Shown: in pieces, positions 1 to 8,929 of the stretch
Layout: every line of letters begins with the position of its first letter
Numbering within the stretch: position 1 is the stretch's first letter
DNA from: Ruminococcus sp. OA3
Lineage (GTDB): Bacteria > Bacillota > Clostridia > Lachnospirales > Lachnospiraceae
Length of the DNA stretch: 64,000 nt
Assembly (NCBI RefSeq): GCF_022440845.1
Contig: NZ_JAKNTO010000001.1
Coordinates: 3,038,001-3,102,000 of the forward strand
Reading direction: 5' to 3'
Program-made: the position numbers and the translations under genes
The notes under the pieces: generated by a model
Databases searched by the model: none
What the model was told of the DNA's origin: nothing
The model's input: only the letters and a program-made list of their open reading frames with translations

Positions 1-474
1 CATCACACCAGAACCGGCTTTTACAAGCATGGCATCACAGTGTCCGTGATAGCAGCCGGCAAATTTAACGATTTTGTTTTTCCCGGTATAACCTCTCGCC
101 ACACGGATGGCGCTCATCACCGCCTCGGTACCGGAGTTGACCATACGCACCATATCGACAGACGGCACATTCCTGCAGATATATTCCGCCATCTCCACTT
201 CGATCTCAGTAGCCGCACCGAAGCTCAATCCGTCCATCGCAGTCTTCGTCACGGCTTCCAGCACCGAAGGATGGTTATGTCCCAGGATCATCGGTCCCCA
301 GGAACCGATATAGTCAATATAGCGGTTCTCATCCACATCTGTCACGTACGGACCCTCAGCCTGCCTGATAAAACGCGGCGTCATACCGACAGAACCATAA
401 GCGCGCACCGGACTGTTCACACCTCCCGGAATGTACTGCACCGCTTCCTGAAATAACGTTTCCGATCTCGTCAT
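1..474 (-). CDS. hemL: Glutamate-1-semialdehyde 2,1-aminomutase, N-terminal part (cut by window edge)
   Basis: PLP enzyme that converts glutamate-1-semialdehyde to 5-aminolevulinate, second step of the C5 tetrapyrrole route. The reverse strand is open from an ATG at 474 to the window edge (158 codons). It reads [12 protein letters not shown], then [44 protein letters not shown] and [11 protein letters not shown], all classic HemL segments. The Lys that binds PLP lies beyond the edge. The start overlaps the hemB stop by one base (TAATG), so the two are translationally coupled as the last genes seen of the hem operon. Confidence 0.95.
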   Translation of the reverse strand, partial: MTRSETLFQEAVQYIPGGVNSPVRAYGSVGMTPRFIRQAEGPYVTDVDENRYIDYIGSWGPMILGHNHPSVLEAVTKTAMDGLSFGAATEIEVEMAEYICRNVPSVDMVRMVNSGTEAVMSAIRVARGYTGKNKIVKFAGCYHGHCDAMLVKAGSGVM

Positions 475-1457
475 TACCCGATTCTCCCTTCATCCATACA
501 TTTTGCCAGCTCTTTCGCATAATATGTCAGGTAGATCTGTGCCCCCGCACGGTAGGCACTCACTGCCATCTCACACATGATGCGCTCTTCATCGATCCAG
601 TCCATCTTCGCTGCAGCCTTTACCATCGCATACTCTCCACTCACGCTGTACGCCGCCACCGGTACGTTGGTCGCCTCTTTTACTCTCGTAACGAGGTCCA
701 GATAAGACATCGCCGGTTTTACCATGATGATGTCGGCCCCCTCTTCCACATCCATAACTGCCTCTTTGATGCCTTCCCGAGAATTATGCGGATCCATCTG
801 GTAGGATTTCCGGTCTCCGAAGGACGGTGCAGAACCTGCAGCGTCACGGAACGGTCCGTAAAATGCGGATGCATATTTTACGGCGTATGACATGATCGGT
901 GTTTCCTTGTATCCGTTCTTATCGAGAATCTGACGGATTGCCGCAACTCTGCCGTCCATCATATCGGATGGAGCAACCATATCTGCTCCCGCCTGTACAT
1001 GGGACAGTGCTGTTTTGCTTAAGAGCTCCAGAGTACTGTCATTTTCCACGTCATGACCGCACAGCACACCGCAATGCCCGTGTGACGTGTATTCACACAT
1101 ACAGACATCTGTGATGTAATAGAGGTCCGGGAACTGTTTTCTCGCCTCGCGAAGCGCACGCTGTACGATTCCGTCCCGGGCATACGCCTGGCTTCCCACT
1201 TCGTCTTTATGCTCCGGTATCCCAAACAGCATGACACTCGATACACCGGCCTTTGAAAGACGCTCCAGTTCGTACGGCAGCCGGTCAACACTGTAGCGGT
1301 ACTGTCCTTCCATAGACGGGATTTCTTCTTCAATATTCTCCCCGTCAATCGCAAACAACGGATAGATCAGCGATGACTTGTCCATCCTCGTCTCGCGCAC
1401 CATCCTTCTGATGGTCTCTCCTCCGCGAAGTCTTCTCGGTCTTTTTATCAGTTCCAT
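474..1457 (-). CDS. hemB: Delta-aminolevulinic acid dehydratase (porphobilinogen synthase)
   Basis: Condenses two 5-aminolevulinates to porphobilinogen in the cytoplasm. The 327-residue product has the family signature: the metal-site segment [14 protein letters not shown], then [18 protein letters not shown] with the first active-site Lys, and [12 protein letters not shown] with the Schiff-base Lys. I start at 1457 ([10 protein letters not shown]) because GAAGGAGAGAGGAAC lies directly before that ATG; a longer in-frame reading to 1547 would add 30 residues that overlap the cobA/hemD 3' end and have no family match. It sits between the cobA/hemD fusion and hemL. Confidence 0.95.
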   Translation of the reverse strand: MELIKRPRRLRGGETIRRMVRETRMDKSSLIYPLFAIDGENIEEEIPSMEGQYRYSVDRLPYELERLSKAGVSSVMLFGIPEHKDEVGSQAYARDGIVQRALREARKQFPDLYYITDVCMCEYTSHGHCGVLCGHDVENDSTLELLSKTALSHVQAGADMVAPSDMMDGRVAAIRQILDKNGYKETPIMSYAVKYASAFYGPFRDAAGSAPSFGDRKSYQMDPHNSREGIKEAVMDVEEGADIIMVKPAMSYLDLVTRVKEATNVPVAAYSVSGEYAMVKAAAKMDWIDEERIMCEMAVSAYRAGAQIYLTYYAKELAKCMDEGRIG

Positions 1458-1530
1458 GTTCCTCTCTCCTTCTTTATTTTTGTCCATGTCATTGATCATG
1501 TATGATACCGCGAATTGTCCTGCCCAACTT

Positions 1531-3042
1531 TTAACCCCTGGTATCATACATCTTGATTACAAGTTCCACAACACTGTCAATTGTGGCTTTTTCCGCCATA
1601 TATGTCCTCATACCGTATGAATCGGCTGCTGCTTTCGTCTGCTTTCCGATGCAGGCTGCCGTCACTTTCGTATAATCCAGTCCCGGTGTGGACTCCACAA
1701 ATCCGCGAACCGTCGATGCACTGGTAAATACCGCGCAGTCGATCTCCTGCTTCATGAATTTTCCTGTCTCATCCACAACCATCTGCTGTGTATACGCCGT
1801 ATCATACGTGGCAACGTCATCTACTCTCAGGTCCTGCCGGCCGGAAAGTGCCTGGATGATCTCCTGATTCCCGATCGCCGCGCGCGGAATCAATAGATTG
1901 GCATCCTTCTCACATATCCTTGCCATCTGTTCTCCGAGTGCCTTTCCGTCATTGATTTCCGGAACAAGATCGGCGAATAATCCATGGTTTTTCAGCTCTT
2001 TTTTTGTGCCTTCGCCGATGGCTGCAATCTTAATCCCGGCCATTTTACGGATATCGACAGAACACTTCTCCATTTCTTCAAAGAACACGCGCACACCGGT
2101 CGGACTGGTAAATGCAATCCACTGGTATTCATGCAGTCTCCGAAGGCTGTCCCGCAGCCTGTCATTTTCTTCGATCGCAGAGGTTGTGATCGCAGGAAGT
2201 TCCAGCACTTCCGCCCCCTGTACCCTCAGCTTTTCAGCCATTTTTGAAATCAGGTCACGCGGTCTCGTCACAAGTATCTTTCTTCCCGCGAGCGGCAGCT
2301 TCTCATACCACGCAAAACGGTCGGAAAGTTCACACACCTTCCCCACGACGATGATCGCCGGCGTCTCAATTCCCTGGCGCTTTACCTCCGCCTCCAGCGT
2401 GGAAACGGTCGCAACGATCCTTTTCTGTCCGGCAGTCGTCCCCTTCTGAAGAATCGCCGCCGGCATGGACGCATCCATCCCTGCTTCCATCAGGTTTCTG
2501 CAGATATCAGGCAGGGCTGTCACGCCCATCAGGAATACCAGCGTACCCTGTGTCTCGACAAGCGCTCTGAAGTTAATATTATACTCTTCTCCTGCCCTTT
2601 TATGACCGGTGATAATATGCATGGAAGAACAGTAATCGCGGTGCGTTACCGGGATCCCGTTATACGCTGGAACCGCCATCGGTGAAGTCACTCCAGGCAC
2701 TACCTCATAGGGAATATTCTCGTCGCTTAACAGCTCCAGTTCCTCGCCGCCCCTGCCAAACAGAAAAGGATCTCCGCCCTTCAGACGCACTACACGATAT
2801 CCCTTTTTCGCCTCCTCAAGCAGTACCTGGTTGATCTGCTCCTGGGGCATCGTATGATTGCCCGCACGTTTTCCGACATCGATCGTCCGTGCTGTATCCG
2901 GTATCATGGCAAGAACACCGTCTCCTACGAGGCTGTCATATACCACAACTTCCGCCTGTTTCAGCACTTTCTGTCCCTTTAATGTAAATAATCCGATATC
3001 TCCTGGGCCGGCACCCACCAGCCAAACTTTTCCTGTCTGCAT
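1531..3042 (-). CDS. cobA/hemD: Fused uroporphyrinogen-III C-methyltransferase / uroporphyrinogen-III synthase
   Basis: A 503-residue bifunctional enzyme. Residues 1 to about 240 are a SAM-dependent uroporphyrinogen-III methyltransferase (VGAGPGDIGLFTLKG at the N terminus, LKGGDPFLFGRGGEE, and VPGVTSPMAVPAYNGIP), which gives precorrin-2. Residues about 255 to 500 are a HemD-type synthase (GRKILVTRPRD, then AFTSPTGVRVFF and FTSASTVRGF), which closes hydroxymethylbilane to uroporphyrinogen III. This fusion is common in Clostridia. The ATG at 3042 has a GGGTAGGAGAGAC ribosome site and lies 8 bases after the hemC stop. The fusion commits the operon to corrinoid and siroheme. Confidence 0.95.
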   Translation of the reverse strand: MQTGKVWLVGAGPGDIGLFTLKGQKVLKQAEVVVYDSLVGDGVLAMIPDTARTIDVGKRAGNHTMPQEQINQVLLEEAKKGYRVVRLKGGDPFLFGRGGEELELLSDENIPYEVVPGVTSPMAVPAYNGIPVTHRDYCSSMHIITGHKRAGEEYNINFRALVETQGTLVFLMGVTALPDICRNLMEAGMDASMPAAILQKGTTAGQKRIVATVSTLEAEVKRQGIETPAIIVVGKVCELSDRFAWYEKLPLAGRKILVTRPRDLISKMAEKLRVQGAEVLELPAITTSAIEENDRLRDSLRRLHEYQWIAFTSPTGVRVFFEEMEKCSVDIRKMAGIKIAAIGEGTKKELKNHGLFADLVPEINDGKALGEQMARICEKDANLLIPRAAIGNQEIIQALSGRQDLRVDDVATYDTAYTQQMVVDETGKFMKQEIDCAVFTSASTVRGFVESTPGLDYTKVTAACIGKQTKAAADSYGMRTYMAEKATIDSVVELVIKMYDTRG

Positions 3043-3049
3043 GTCTCTC

Positions 3050-3949
3050 CTACCCTTCCAGCTTTTCTTTTAATTCTCTGGCAAGCTCTTCGCCGAGCGA
3101 TTCTGCTTCCTCTGCGGCTCCCTGTCTGCTGCCTTTTATGTATTCCCCCGTCTCCTCTTTATAATAGAGTCCCGTCAGGCGAATCGTTCCGTCTTCTATC
3201 ACCGCGTGTGCCGCTACCGGTGAAGAGCATCCACCATCCAGATACCGCACAAATGCTCGTTCCGCCAATGCCGCATACGTCCCGTTCTGATCTGAAAATC
3301 CTTTCAGAAACGAATAATCCTCGCCCGCTCTGCCCTGAAGTGCCAGGATTCCCTGTCCTGCTGAAGGAATGATCTCTTCCGGTTCAAAATATCTGCTGAT
3401 CCTTTCCGCGAGTCCAAGCCGTTTAAGGCCTGCAGCCGCCAGAACAAGCGCAGAGTACTCCCCGCTGTCGAGTTTTGCCAGACGGGTGATTACATTTCCG
3501 CGCACACTTTTGAATTCTGCCTTCGGAAACAGCTCCCGAAGCTGCAGGATTCTTCTCAGGCTGGAACAGCCGACAGGTTTCGTAAAATCAATATCCTTCA
3601 CCCCCTGCGGCAATACAAGAACATCTCTCGGATCTTCCCGCTTCGAAAATGCAACGACCGGAAGTTCATCCGGAACTTCCATCGGCATATCCTTTAAACT
3701 GTGCACAGACAGGTCACTTCGTCCGTCGATCAGCGCTCTGTCCAGCTCTTTCACGAACAACCCTTTTCCTCCGACTTTATCGAGCGTCCGGTCCAGGATG
3801 ATATCACCTGTCGTTTTCATCGTCAAAAGTGAAACTTCGGTCTTTGGACACGTATCTTTTATGTATGAGATCACCATCTCGCTCTGTATAACCGCCAGTT
3901 TACTCTCCCGGCTGCCAACACAAAATTTCTGGGGTGCTGCCATCATCAT
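3050..3949 (-). CDS. hemC: Porphobilinogen deaminase (hydroxymethylbilane synthase)
   Basis: Polymerises four porphobilinogens to hydroxymethylbilane. At 299 residues it is normal length for HemC. It carries GSRESKLAVIQSE near the N terminus, the catalytic-site segment HSLKDMPMEVPDEL, and RYLDGGCSSPVAAHA, whose Cys holds the dipyrromethane cofactor. Three consecutive ATG codons (3949, 3946, 3943) follow ACAGGAGGACGA, so the exact start is uncertain by two residues. It feeds the HemD half of the next gene. Confidence 0.95.
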   Translation of the reverse strand: MMMAAPQKFCVGSRESKLAVIQSEMVISYIKDTCPKTEVSLLTMKTTGDIILDRTLDKVGGKGLFVKELDRALIDGRSDLSVHSLKDMPMEVPDELPVVAFSKREDPRDVLVLPQGVKDIDFTKPVGCSSLRRILQLRELFPKAEFKSVRGNVITRLAKLDSGEYSALVLAAAGLKRLGLAERISRYFEPEEIIPSAGQGILALQGRAGEDYSFLKGFSDQNGTYAALAERAFVRYLDGGCSSPVAAHAVIEDGTIRLTGLYYKEETGEYIKGSRQGAAEEAESLGEELARELKEKLEG

Positions 3950-4001
3950 TCGTCCTCCTGTAAAATTATTATACCCTCGGATTTCTCCGCACGATGTTGT
4001 A

Positions 4002-4472
4002 TCATATCATATCGTCAAATGCTTTTTCTATCGCCTGCCTGGCACGTTTCGCCCTGCTGTGGTCCCTTCCTCCGGCATTGACCCCCGCTACAAGGACATC
4101 TCTTTTAACAATCCCCGGAAAATGAAAATCACATTTCGTCCCGTCACTGATAACATTCACAAGGATACCCAGACATTTGCATACACTGTGAATTTCTTCA
4201 TTAAGCCCCGCATCGTCAGTCCCCGCAATCACGATATCGGCTCCGTAAATATCTTCCCTCTCATACCGCTTTTCCCGTATCTGTATTCTTCCTTTTTCTG
4301 CCAGATCCAGCACACTGTCTTCGAAATGCGGCGCAATGACGGTGATATTCTCTGTGAATTCCGCCAGAGTCTGAATTCTCCGTGATGCAATCTTTCCGGC
4401 TCCGACAACAACTGTTTTCTTACCCGATATATCAACAAAAAGCGGAAAGTACGCCTGTCCACTATTCTTCAT
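4002..4472 (-). CDS. Precorrin-2 dehydrogenase / sirohydrochlorin ferrochelatase-like (Met8/CysG N-terminal type)
   Basis: NAD-dependent oxidation of precorrin-2 to sirohydrochlorin (factor II), the substrate of CbiK. The 156-residue product begins with YFPLFVDISGKKTVVVGAG, a Rossmann dinucleotide site typical of the Met8/SirC family, followed by KIASRRIQTLAEF. It also has FHFPGIVKRDVLVAGVNAGG, where this family usually reads stIGGkSP. I start at 4472, overlapping the hemA stop by 11 bases, with GGAAGGATTGG upstream; a start at 4496 would add 8 residues. Whether it also chelates iron cannot be told from sequence alone. Confidence 0.85.
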   Translation of the reverse strand: MKNSGQAYFPLFVDISGKKTVVVGAGKIASRRIQTLAEFTENITVIAPHFEDSVLDLAEKGRIQIREKRYEREDIYGADIVIAGTDDAGLNEEIHSVCKCLGILVNVISDGTKCDFHFPGIVKRDVLVAGVNAGGRDHSRAKRARQAIEKAFDDMI

Positions 4473-5694
4473 ACAGTTTTTCCAATCCTTCCACACAGGC
4501 TAAAAATGTTTCTTTTTCCAGCGAATCCCGCAGTCCGAAGATCATTTTGCCGACTACTTTTCCTGCCGCCAGTTCAATTGACTGTCTGAGTGACTCCCTC
4601 TCCCTGTCGTCCAGAGGAAGTTTCCCCAGGATCTTATGTATACGCAGCTCCAGATCTGTCACCGCATCCTCCTGGATTTCCTGAATACGGGGGATCAGAT
4701 CTCTTCCGTCATACCAGTCATAGAATTCTTTCTGCTGTTCCTGAAGAATCGCCTCAGCCTGGTCAAAGGAATCTTTCAGATAATCGCCGACTGCCGTGAC
4801 CTGAAAATCATCGATGTCATACAGCGTCACATGTTCCATCTCCCCGATTGCCGGTTCGATATCCCTGGGCACAGCAAGATCGATGAAAATAATATCATGT
4901 GTAAGGTCCGCTTCTTCGAGCAGTTCCCGGGTGAGTGTAAAATTGGGACTTGCAGTCGCACTGACTACCACATGGCATTTGGGCAGCAAGTCCATACGTT
5001 CTCCGTAATTAATCCGGGCACATCCCTTCGGGATCGTTACCATACCGCTCCGGTACTGCCGGACTGTTACAGTCACCACGGCGCCTGCTTTCTGCATCGT
5101 CTGCGCAGCCAGCTTTCCCATCTCTCCATTACCGATCACCATGCATGTCTTTCCCTGTATCTCATACCCCTGCTCTTTGAGCATGGAAACCGCACGGTCC
5201 ATTGCGGTAAAATTTGCTCTTGAGAAGGTAACATCCGTTTTTACTTTTTTTGCCGCTGTCACCGCCATGCGGAACAGCACTTCCAGGACACTGTCAGTCA
5301 TATAATTCTCACGTGCAAGTGACAGTGCATCTTTTACCTGGGTAATAATCTGATCCTCTCCGAGGATCTGGGATTTCAGTCCGCAGGTTAAATGGAACAG
5401 ATGGTTCACCGCTTCGTTTCTCTCACGCATGACAAAATACTGTCCGAACTGCGTCGGATCCACTTCCTTGATGATACACAGTTCTTCCACAAGTGAGCCT
5501 TCCCATTCCTCTTCCACACTGGCCCAGATTTCCATACGATTACAGGTTGAGAGTATGATACATCCCAATATGCCATCCCTGCTTTTCAGCTCTTCCATGG
5601 CAGCAGCCGCATTCTTCTTCGTAAAGGAGAATAATGCCCGTACATCCACCGATGCTTTGTTATGATCGATACCCACCATACAAATACTCATCAT
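4462..5694 (-). CDS. hemA: Glutamyl-tRNA reductase
   Basis: NADPH-dependent reduction of glutamyl-tRNA to glutamate-1-semialdehyde, first step of the C5 pathway. The product begins MVGIDHNKASVDVR, has the catalytic Cys in ILSTCNRMEIWA (residue 50 or 51 depending on the start), EDQIITQVKDAL, the Rossmann segment CMVIGNGEMGKLAAQTM, and ends with the family dimerisation helix. CGGAGGAACAA precedes tandem ATGs at 5694 and 5691. A further in-frame ATG at 5727 overlaps the predicted -10 box at 5723-5728, so it cannot be on the transcript. First gene of the hem operon. Confidence 0.95.
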   Translation of the reverse strand: MMSICMVGIDHNKASVDVRALFSFTKKNAAAAMEELKSRDGILGCIILSTCNRMEIWASVEEEWEGSLVEELCIIKEVDPTQFGQYFVMRERNEAVNHLFHLTCGLKSQILGEDQIITQVKDALSLARENYMTDSVLEVLFRMAVTAAKKVKTDVTFSRANFTAMDRAVSMLKEQGYEIQGKTCMVIGNGEMGKLAAQTMQKAGAVVTVTVRQYRSGMVTIPKGCARINYGERMDLLPKCHVVVSATASPNFTLTRELLEEADLTHDIIFIDLAVPRDIEPAIGEMEHVTLYDIDDFQVTAVGDYLKDSFDQAEAILQEQQKEFYDWYDGRDLIPRIQEIQEDAVTDLELRIHKILGKLPLDDRERESLRQSIELAAGKVVGKMIFGLRDSLEKETFLACVEGLEKLYEE

Positions 5695-5722
5695 TTGTTC
5701 CTCCGAAAATTTATTCCTCCCC

Positions 5723-5750
5723 ATCATAGCACATACTTTTGAAAATGCAA
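5723..5750 (-). promoter_or_regulatory. Predicted sigma-A promoter of the hem operon
   Basis: On the reverse strand TTGCAT (5750-5745), a 16-base spacer and TATGAT (5728-5723) with an extended TG one base upstream. The leader would be only about 25 bases, ending in the hemA ribosome site, so no attenuator fits here. Confidence 0.6.
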
Positions 5751-5780
5751 AATCTATTTTCTACTTTTTTTAAATTCTAT

Positions 5781-5809
5781 TTGACATTAGCCTGACTACG
5801 CGATAAAAT
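5781..5809 (+). promoter_or_regulatory. Predicted sigma-A promoter of cbiMNK
   Basis: TTGACA at 5781-5786, a 17-base spacer and TAAAAT at 5804-5809. Transcription would begin near 5816, just before the cobalamin aptamer. Confidence 0.8.
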
Positions 5810-5821
5810 TTATCATAGAAT

Positions 5822-6033
5822 TGAATATGAAGTGGAGCCTGCGTATTTCTCCGCAGGGTAAGAGGAAAGTGAGTGTAACTCTCACACGGTCCCGCCGCTG
5901 TAATGGAAGAGCTGTATCTTATGATGTCACTGGTGAAAACTGGGAAGGCAAGATACAGTGATGACGCCTGAGTCAGAAAGCCTGCCCTTCATAAGCGATT
6001 TACACCCCGGTTACGAACGATGGCCTGGTGTAA
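5822..6033 (+). promoter_or_regulatory. Cobalamin riboswitch aptamer (full-length class with P7-P12 arm)
   Basis: This fills most of the 443-base gap between hemA and cbiM. The core elements are visible: GTGTAACTCTCACACGGTCC with CCGCCGCTGTAA downstream, the distal arm GGTGAAAACTGGGAAGGC (near 5931-5949), GACGCCTGAGTC, and the B12-box-like AGTCAGAAAGCCTGCCC near 5970-5987. A 3' hairpin TTACACC...GGTGTAA (about 6000-6032) matches the kissing-loop P13 element of this family. AdoCbl riboswitches of this type repress cobalt transport and cobalamin genes when the coenzyme is abundant. Confidence 0.93.
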
Positions 6034-6069
6034 GGAAACGGCAAATTCTTATATGCTGCCGTTTCGGTG

Positions 6070-6117
6070 CGCCTGTCTATGTGAAGTGGGATTCCTTAGA
6101 TATGGCGTTATTTTTTT
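6070..6117 (+). terminator. Riboswitch-controlled intrinsic terminator before cbiM
   Basis: CGCCTGTCTA (6070-6079) pairs with TAGATA-T-GGCG (6097-6107), followed by TTATTTTTTT to 6117. It lies between the aptamer and the cbiM ribosome site, so control is probably by transcription termination. A second inverted repeat, GAAACGGCA...TGCCGTTTC, just upstream (about 6034-6065) may take part in switching. Confidence 0.6.
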
Positions 6118-6137
6118 GAATGAGAAAGGAGAAAGTT

Positions 6138-6890
6138 ATGACAAAGTCACAAAGAACAATCGTTTTGATAGCCGCAGTTTTTGCTCTTTCATTTGGAATC
6201 CTGCCGGCTGCAAACGCGATGCACATTATGGAGGGTTATCTCCCGGCCAAGTTCTGTATTGCCTGGGGTGTTGTCTGCGTACCTTTTTTAATCGCAGGTT
6301 TCTTCTCCATAAAGAAAACACTTTCCGGAAACCGGAAACTGATCATGATCCTGGCTATGGTGGGTGCGTATGCATTTGTCCTGTCCTCACTTAAGATTCC
6401 GTCTGTCACGGGAAGCTGTTCCCACATGACAGGAACCGGTCTCGGCGCGATCCTGTTTGGTCCCGCTGCTGTCAGTATCGTCGGACTGATCGTCCTGGTC
6501 TTTCAGGCAATCCTGCTCGCTCACGGAGGGCTTACCACTCTGGGCGCAAATACATTTTCCATGGCAATCGCCGGACCGCTGGTATCCTATGGAATCTACA
6601 GGCTCTGTAATAAACTGAAGGTACCGAAGCTTGTTTCCGTATTTCTGGCAGCCTGCCTCGGAGATCTGTTTACATACGTGATCACCAGCATCCAGCTGGC
6701 AATCGCTTATCCATCCGCTGACGGCGGATTCGGCGCTTCCCTTGGGAAATTCCTGGCTATTTTCGCAGCAACTCAGGTACCGCTTGCCATCATTGAAGGT
6801 ATCCTGACCGCCATCGTAATCATCGGCCTGGAATCTTACGCTAAGTCTGAGCTCACAGATCTTGGATTTTTAAGAGGGAGGAACGCATAA
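6138..6890 (+). CDS. cbiM: Cobalt ECF transporter S component CbiM
   Basis: Integral membrane substrate-binding component of the cobalt energy-coupling-factor transporter. Residues 1-27 form a cleavable-looking signal ([20 protein letters not shown]). They are followed at once by MHIMEGYLP, the conserved mature N terminus whose Met-His motif coordinates the metal. Several transmembrane helices follow, with [20 protein letters not shown]. The 250-residue length is normal. The start at 6138 has GAGAAAGGAGAAAGTT before it. The stop overlaps the cbiN start (TAATG). Confidence 0.95.
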   Translation: MTKSQRTIVLIAAVFALSFGILPAANAMHIMEGYLPAKFCIAWGVVCVPFLIAGFFSIKKTLSGNRKLIMILAMVGAYAFVLSSLKIPSVTGSCSHMTGTGLGAILFGPAAVSIVGLIVLVFQAILLAHGGLTTLGANTFSMAIAGPLVSYGIYRLCNKLKVPKLVSVFLAACLGDLFTYVITSIQLAIAYPSADGGFGASLGKFLAIFAATQVPLAIIEGILTAIVIIGLESYAKSELTDLGFLRGRNA

Positions 6891-7180
6891 TGACTAAAAA
6901 CGCTAAAACTGTACTGATACTTCTGCTGCTTGTCGTTGTGATCGCTGTTGTACCGCTTTTCCTGAAAAGTGGTGCTGAATTCGGCGGTGCCGACGGTGCA
7001 GCTTCTGAAATGATCGAGGAGATTCAGCCAGGCTATGAAACCTGGGCTGATCCTATCATGGAACCTGCCAGCGGAGAAATTGAAAGTCTTCTCTTCTGCC
7101 TTCAGGCCGGCCTTGGTGCCGGAGTCTTCGGCTTCGTCATGGGACGTCTGGTAGAGAGAAAAAAACACGAATCTAAGTAG
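6890..7180 (+). CDS. cbiN: Cobalt ECF transporter accessory component CbiN
   Basis: Small two-helix membrane partner needed for cobalt loading of CbiM. The 96-residue product has an N-terminal helix (VLILLLLVVVIAVVPLFL), an extracytoplasmic loop with GAEFGGADGAASEMI, and a C-terminal helix near GLGAGVFGFVMG. Start and stop are well bounded: it overlaps cbiM by one base and ends 23 bases before cbiK. The usual next genes cbiQ and cbiO (the energising module) are absent here. Confidence 0.95.
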   Translation: MTKNAKTVLILLLLVVVIAVVPLFLKSGAEFGGADGAASEMIEEIQPGYETWADPIMEPASGEIESLLFCLQAGLGAGVFGFVMGRLVERKKHESK

Positions 7181-7203
7181 AAAACACAGGAGGAAAACGC
7201 CCC

Positions 7204-7995
7204 ATGCCGGACGCATCCAAAAAAGCAATTCTGGTTGTCAGCTTTGGTACCAGTTTTGCCGAGACGAGAGAAAAAACAATTGACGCTATTGAAAAAGAAA
7301 TTGCAGACGCTTTTCCTGACTATCTGATTTACCGCGCCTGGACCAGTAAAATGATCATGGCAAAGCTGCTAAAACGTGACGGAATCAAGATTCTGAATGT
7401 CAGAGAAGCAATGGAGAAAATGCGTGATGACGGTATTACAGATGTCATCGTTCAGCCGACTCACGTGATCAACGGTATCGAAAATGAATTGATGACAGAA
7501 GATGCACTGATGTATCAGTCTTCCTTCTCATCCATCACCTTCGGCAATCCGCTGCTCACAACCGAGGAGGATAATCATCATGTAGTGCATACCATCGCAG
7601 CGCATTTTTCCCATCTTCGTGAGGATCACGAAGCTCTCGTACTGATGGGGCACGGCACTACACATTTTTCCAATGCCATATATGCGGCATTAAACTTCAA
7701 GTTCCAGGATGAGGGCTTCCCGAATATATTCCTTGGAACTGTCGAGGCATATCCAACCATGGATTCCCTGCTTAAGGCCGTCAGAAAAACCAGGGCATCA
7801 AAAGTCATTCTGGCACCGTTCATGATCGTCGCCGGTGACCATGCCACAAATGACATGGCAAGTGATGAGGAGGATTCCTGGTTCACACAGTTCAAAGACG
7901 CCGGCTTTGAGGTGGAATGCATATTGAAAGGGTTGGGTGAGTACCCTGAGATCCGTTCTCTGTTTGTGGATCATATCCGCACAGTGATCGGCTGA
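7204..7995 (+). CDS. cbiK: Sirohydrochlorin cobaltochelatase (anaerobic, CbiK type)
   Basis: Inserts Co2+ into sirohydrochlorin, the committed step of anaerobic cobalamin synthesis. The 263-residue product starts with KKAILVVSFGTSFAETREKT and has the CbiK segments IVQPTHVINGIENE and MGHGTTHFSNAIY, the His in GHGT being in the metal site. No export signal is seen, so it is cytoplasmic. It is preceded by ACACAGGAGGAAAACGCCCC and is the last gene of the cbiMNK transcript, which ends at the hairpin at 8008-8055. Uptake and insertion of cobalt are thus co-transcribed. Confidence 0.95.
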   Translation: MPDASKKAILVVSFGTSFAETREKTIDAIEKEIADAFPDYLIYRAWTSKMIMAKLLKRDGIKILNVREAMEKMRDDGITDVIVQPTHVINGIENELMTEDALMYQSSFSSITFGNPLLTTEEDNHHVVHTIAAHFSHLREDHEALVLMGHGTTHFSNAIYAALNFKFQDEGFPNIFLGTVEAYPTMDSLLKAVRKTRASKVILAPFMIVAGDHATNDMASDEEDSWFTQFKDAGFEVECILKGLGEYPEIRSLFVDHIRTVIG

Positions 7996-8007
7996 ACATG
8001 AAGAGTA

Positions 8008-8055
8008 ACAGGCAGATTGTTTTCTGGATATCCCGGAAACAATCTGCCTGTTTTT
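8008..8055 (+). terminator. Intrinsic terminator of cbiMNK
   Basis: ACAGGCAGATTGTTT (8008-8022) pairs with AAACAATCTGCCTGT (8037-8051), followed by TTTT. The T run overlaps the stop codon of the convergent amidohydrolase gene. Confidence 0.9.
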
Positions 8056-8923
8056 AACTGATTTTAAACTTTTCAAAAATGTCCTGATTCCCTTCCCCAA
8101 GCTTTCGCTTCACATCCTCCGTCTCACCCAGAATCTTATAGAACGACGCATACTCCTGGTCCAGCGATGTACCATGCATCACCATCCATGCCCCCGCATC
8201 GGTGCCCGTTGCCAGCTGCACGCCTTTCTCCAAGGCCATTTGCACCCCTCGCGTCTGCGTATCGGCGATCTGATGGAGGACTTCGTCTGTAAAGCGCCCT
8301 TTCCCCAGAAGATTACGGACCGTCACAAGCGTCGGTACCCAGACAGTCCCGCTGTCCGCCATCGCCGCGATACTGTCCTCATCCTGATAATTCCCATGTT
8401 CAATGGAATCCACACCGCACAGCGCAGCCGTGCGCACCGCATCGGCGCTGTTCGTGTGTGCCATGACTGCAAATCCTTCCTCGTGGGCAATATGCACCAT
8501 CTCTTTCACATCGGCATACGAAAGCGCTTCACCCGTAATCTTGCCTGCACAGGTAAAATCCATGATCCCGGTCGTCATGATCTTGATAAAATCTCCTCCA
8601 AGCCTTCGGACTTCCCGCACCAGCTGGGCATACTCTTCCATCGTATCAAACCCTCTGCCGACGATGCTCCCGTAATGACCGTTTTTGTGAATGGCAAAAA
8701 CCGGAGTACGGTAAGTGATGCCATACTCCGGAGCGATCGCCCTGGCCCGCAGCGATACGAAAAGTGCATCGCCGCCGTCTCTCAAATATGTAATATGATG
8801 TTTCTGATATTCTCCCAGATGACTGCGTATCACCGATTCATCCACGCCGTCTCTGTGCCGGCCGGCCGCCTTTCGGTAATCCAGCCCGTCCATAAACACA
8901 TGTACATGACAGTCACACCGCAT
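8054..8923 (-). CDS. Metal-dependent amidohydrolase of unknown substrate, last gene of the cobalamin operon
   Basis: Amidohydrolase-superfamily TIM-barrel protein of 289 residues, closest in pattern to imidazolonepropionase/dipeptidase-like members. Visible metal-site elements: H6 and H8 in CDCHVHVF, a candidate bridging Lys in GGDFIKIMTTG, then AVMAHTNS, DSIEHGNYQ and ATGTDAGAW with the final Asp. All are present, so it is probably active. It starts 6 bases after cbiC with GGGAGTGATGTTAT upstream and is the last gene of the long cobalamin operon. I know of no cobalamin step that needs an amidohydrolase; the substrate is unknown. It has no signal peptide. Confidence 0.8.
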   Translation of the reverse strand: MRCDCHVHVFMDGLDYRKAAGRHRDGVDESVIRSHLGEYQKHHITYLRDGGDALFVSLRARAIAPEYGITYRTPVFAIHKNGHYGSIVGRGFDTMEEYAQLVREVRRLGGDFIKIMTTGIMDFTCAGKITGEALSYADVKEMVHIAHEEGFAVMAHTNSADAVRTAALCGVDSIEHGNYQDEDSIAAMADSGTVWVPTLVTVRNLLGKGRFTDEVLHQIADTQTRGVQMALEKGVQLATGTDAGAWMVMHGTSLDQEYASFYKILGETEDVKRKLGEGNQDIFEKFKIS

Positions 8924-8929
8924 ATAACA

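Noticed and set aside
5694-5727. Longer N terminus for HemA (start at 5727)
   Set aside because: The codon overlaps the predicted -10 box, and the start at 5694 or 5691 places the catalytic Cys at about residue 50 as in known HemA.
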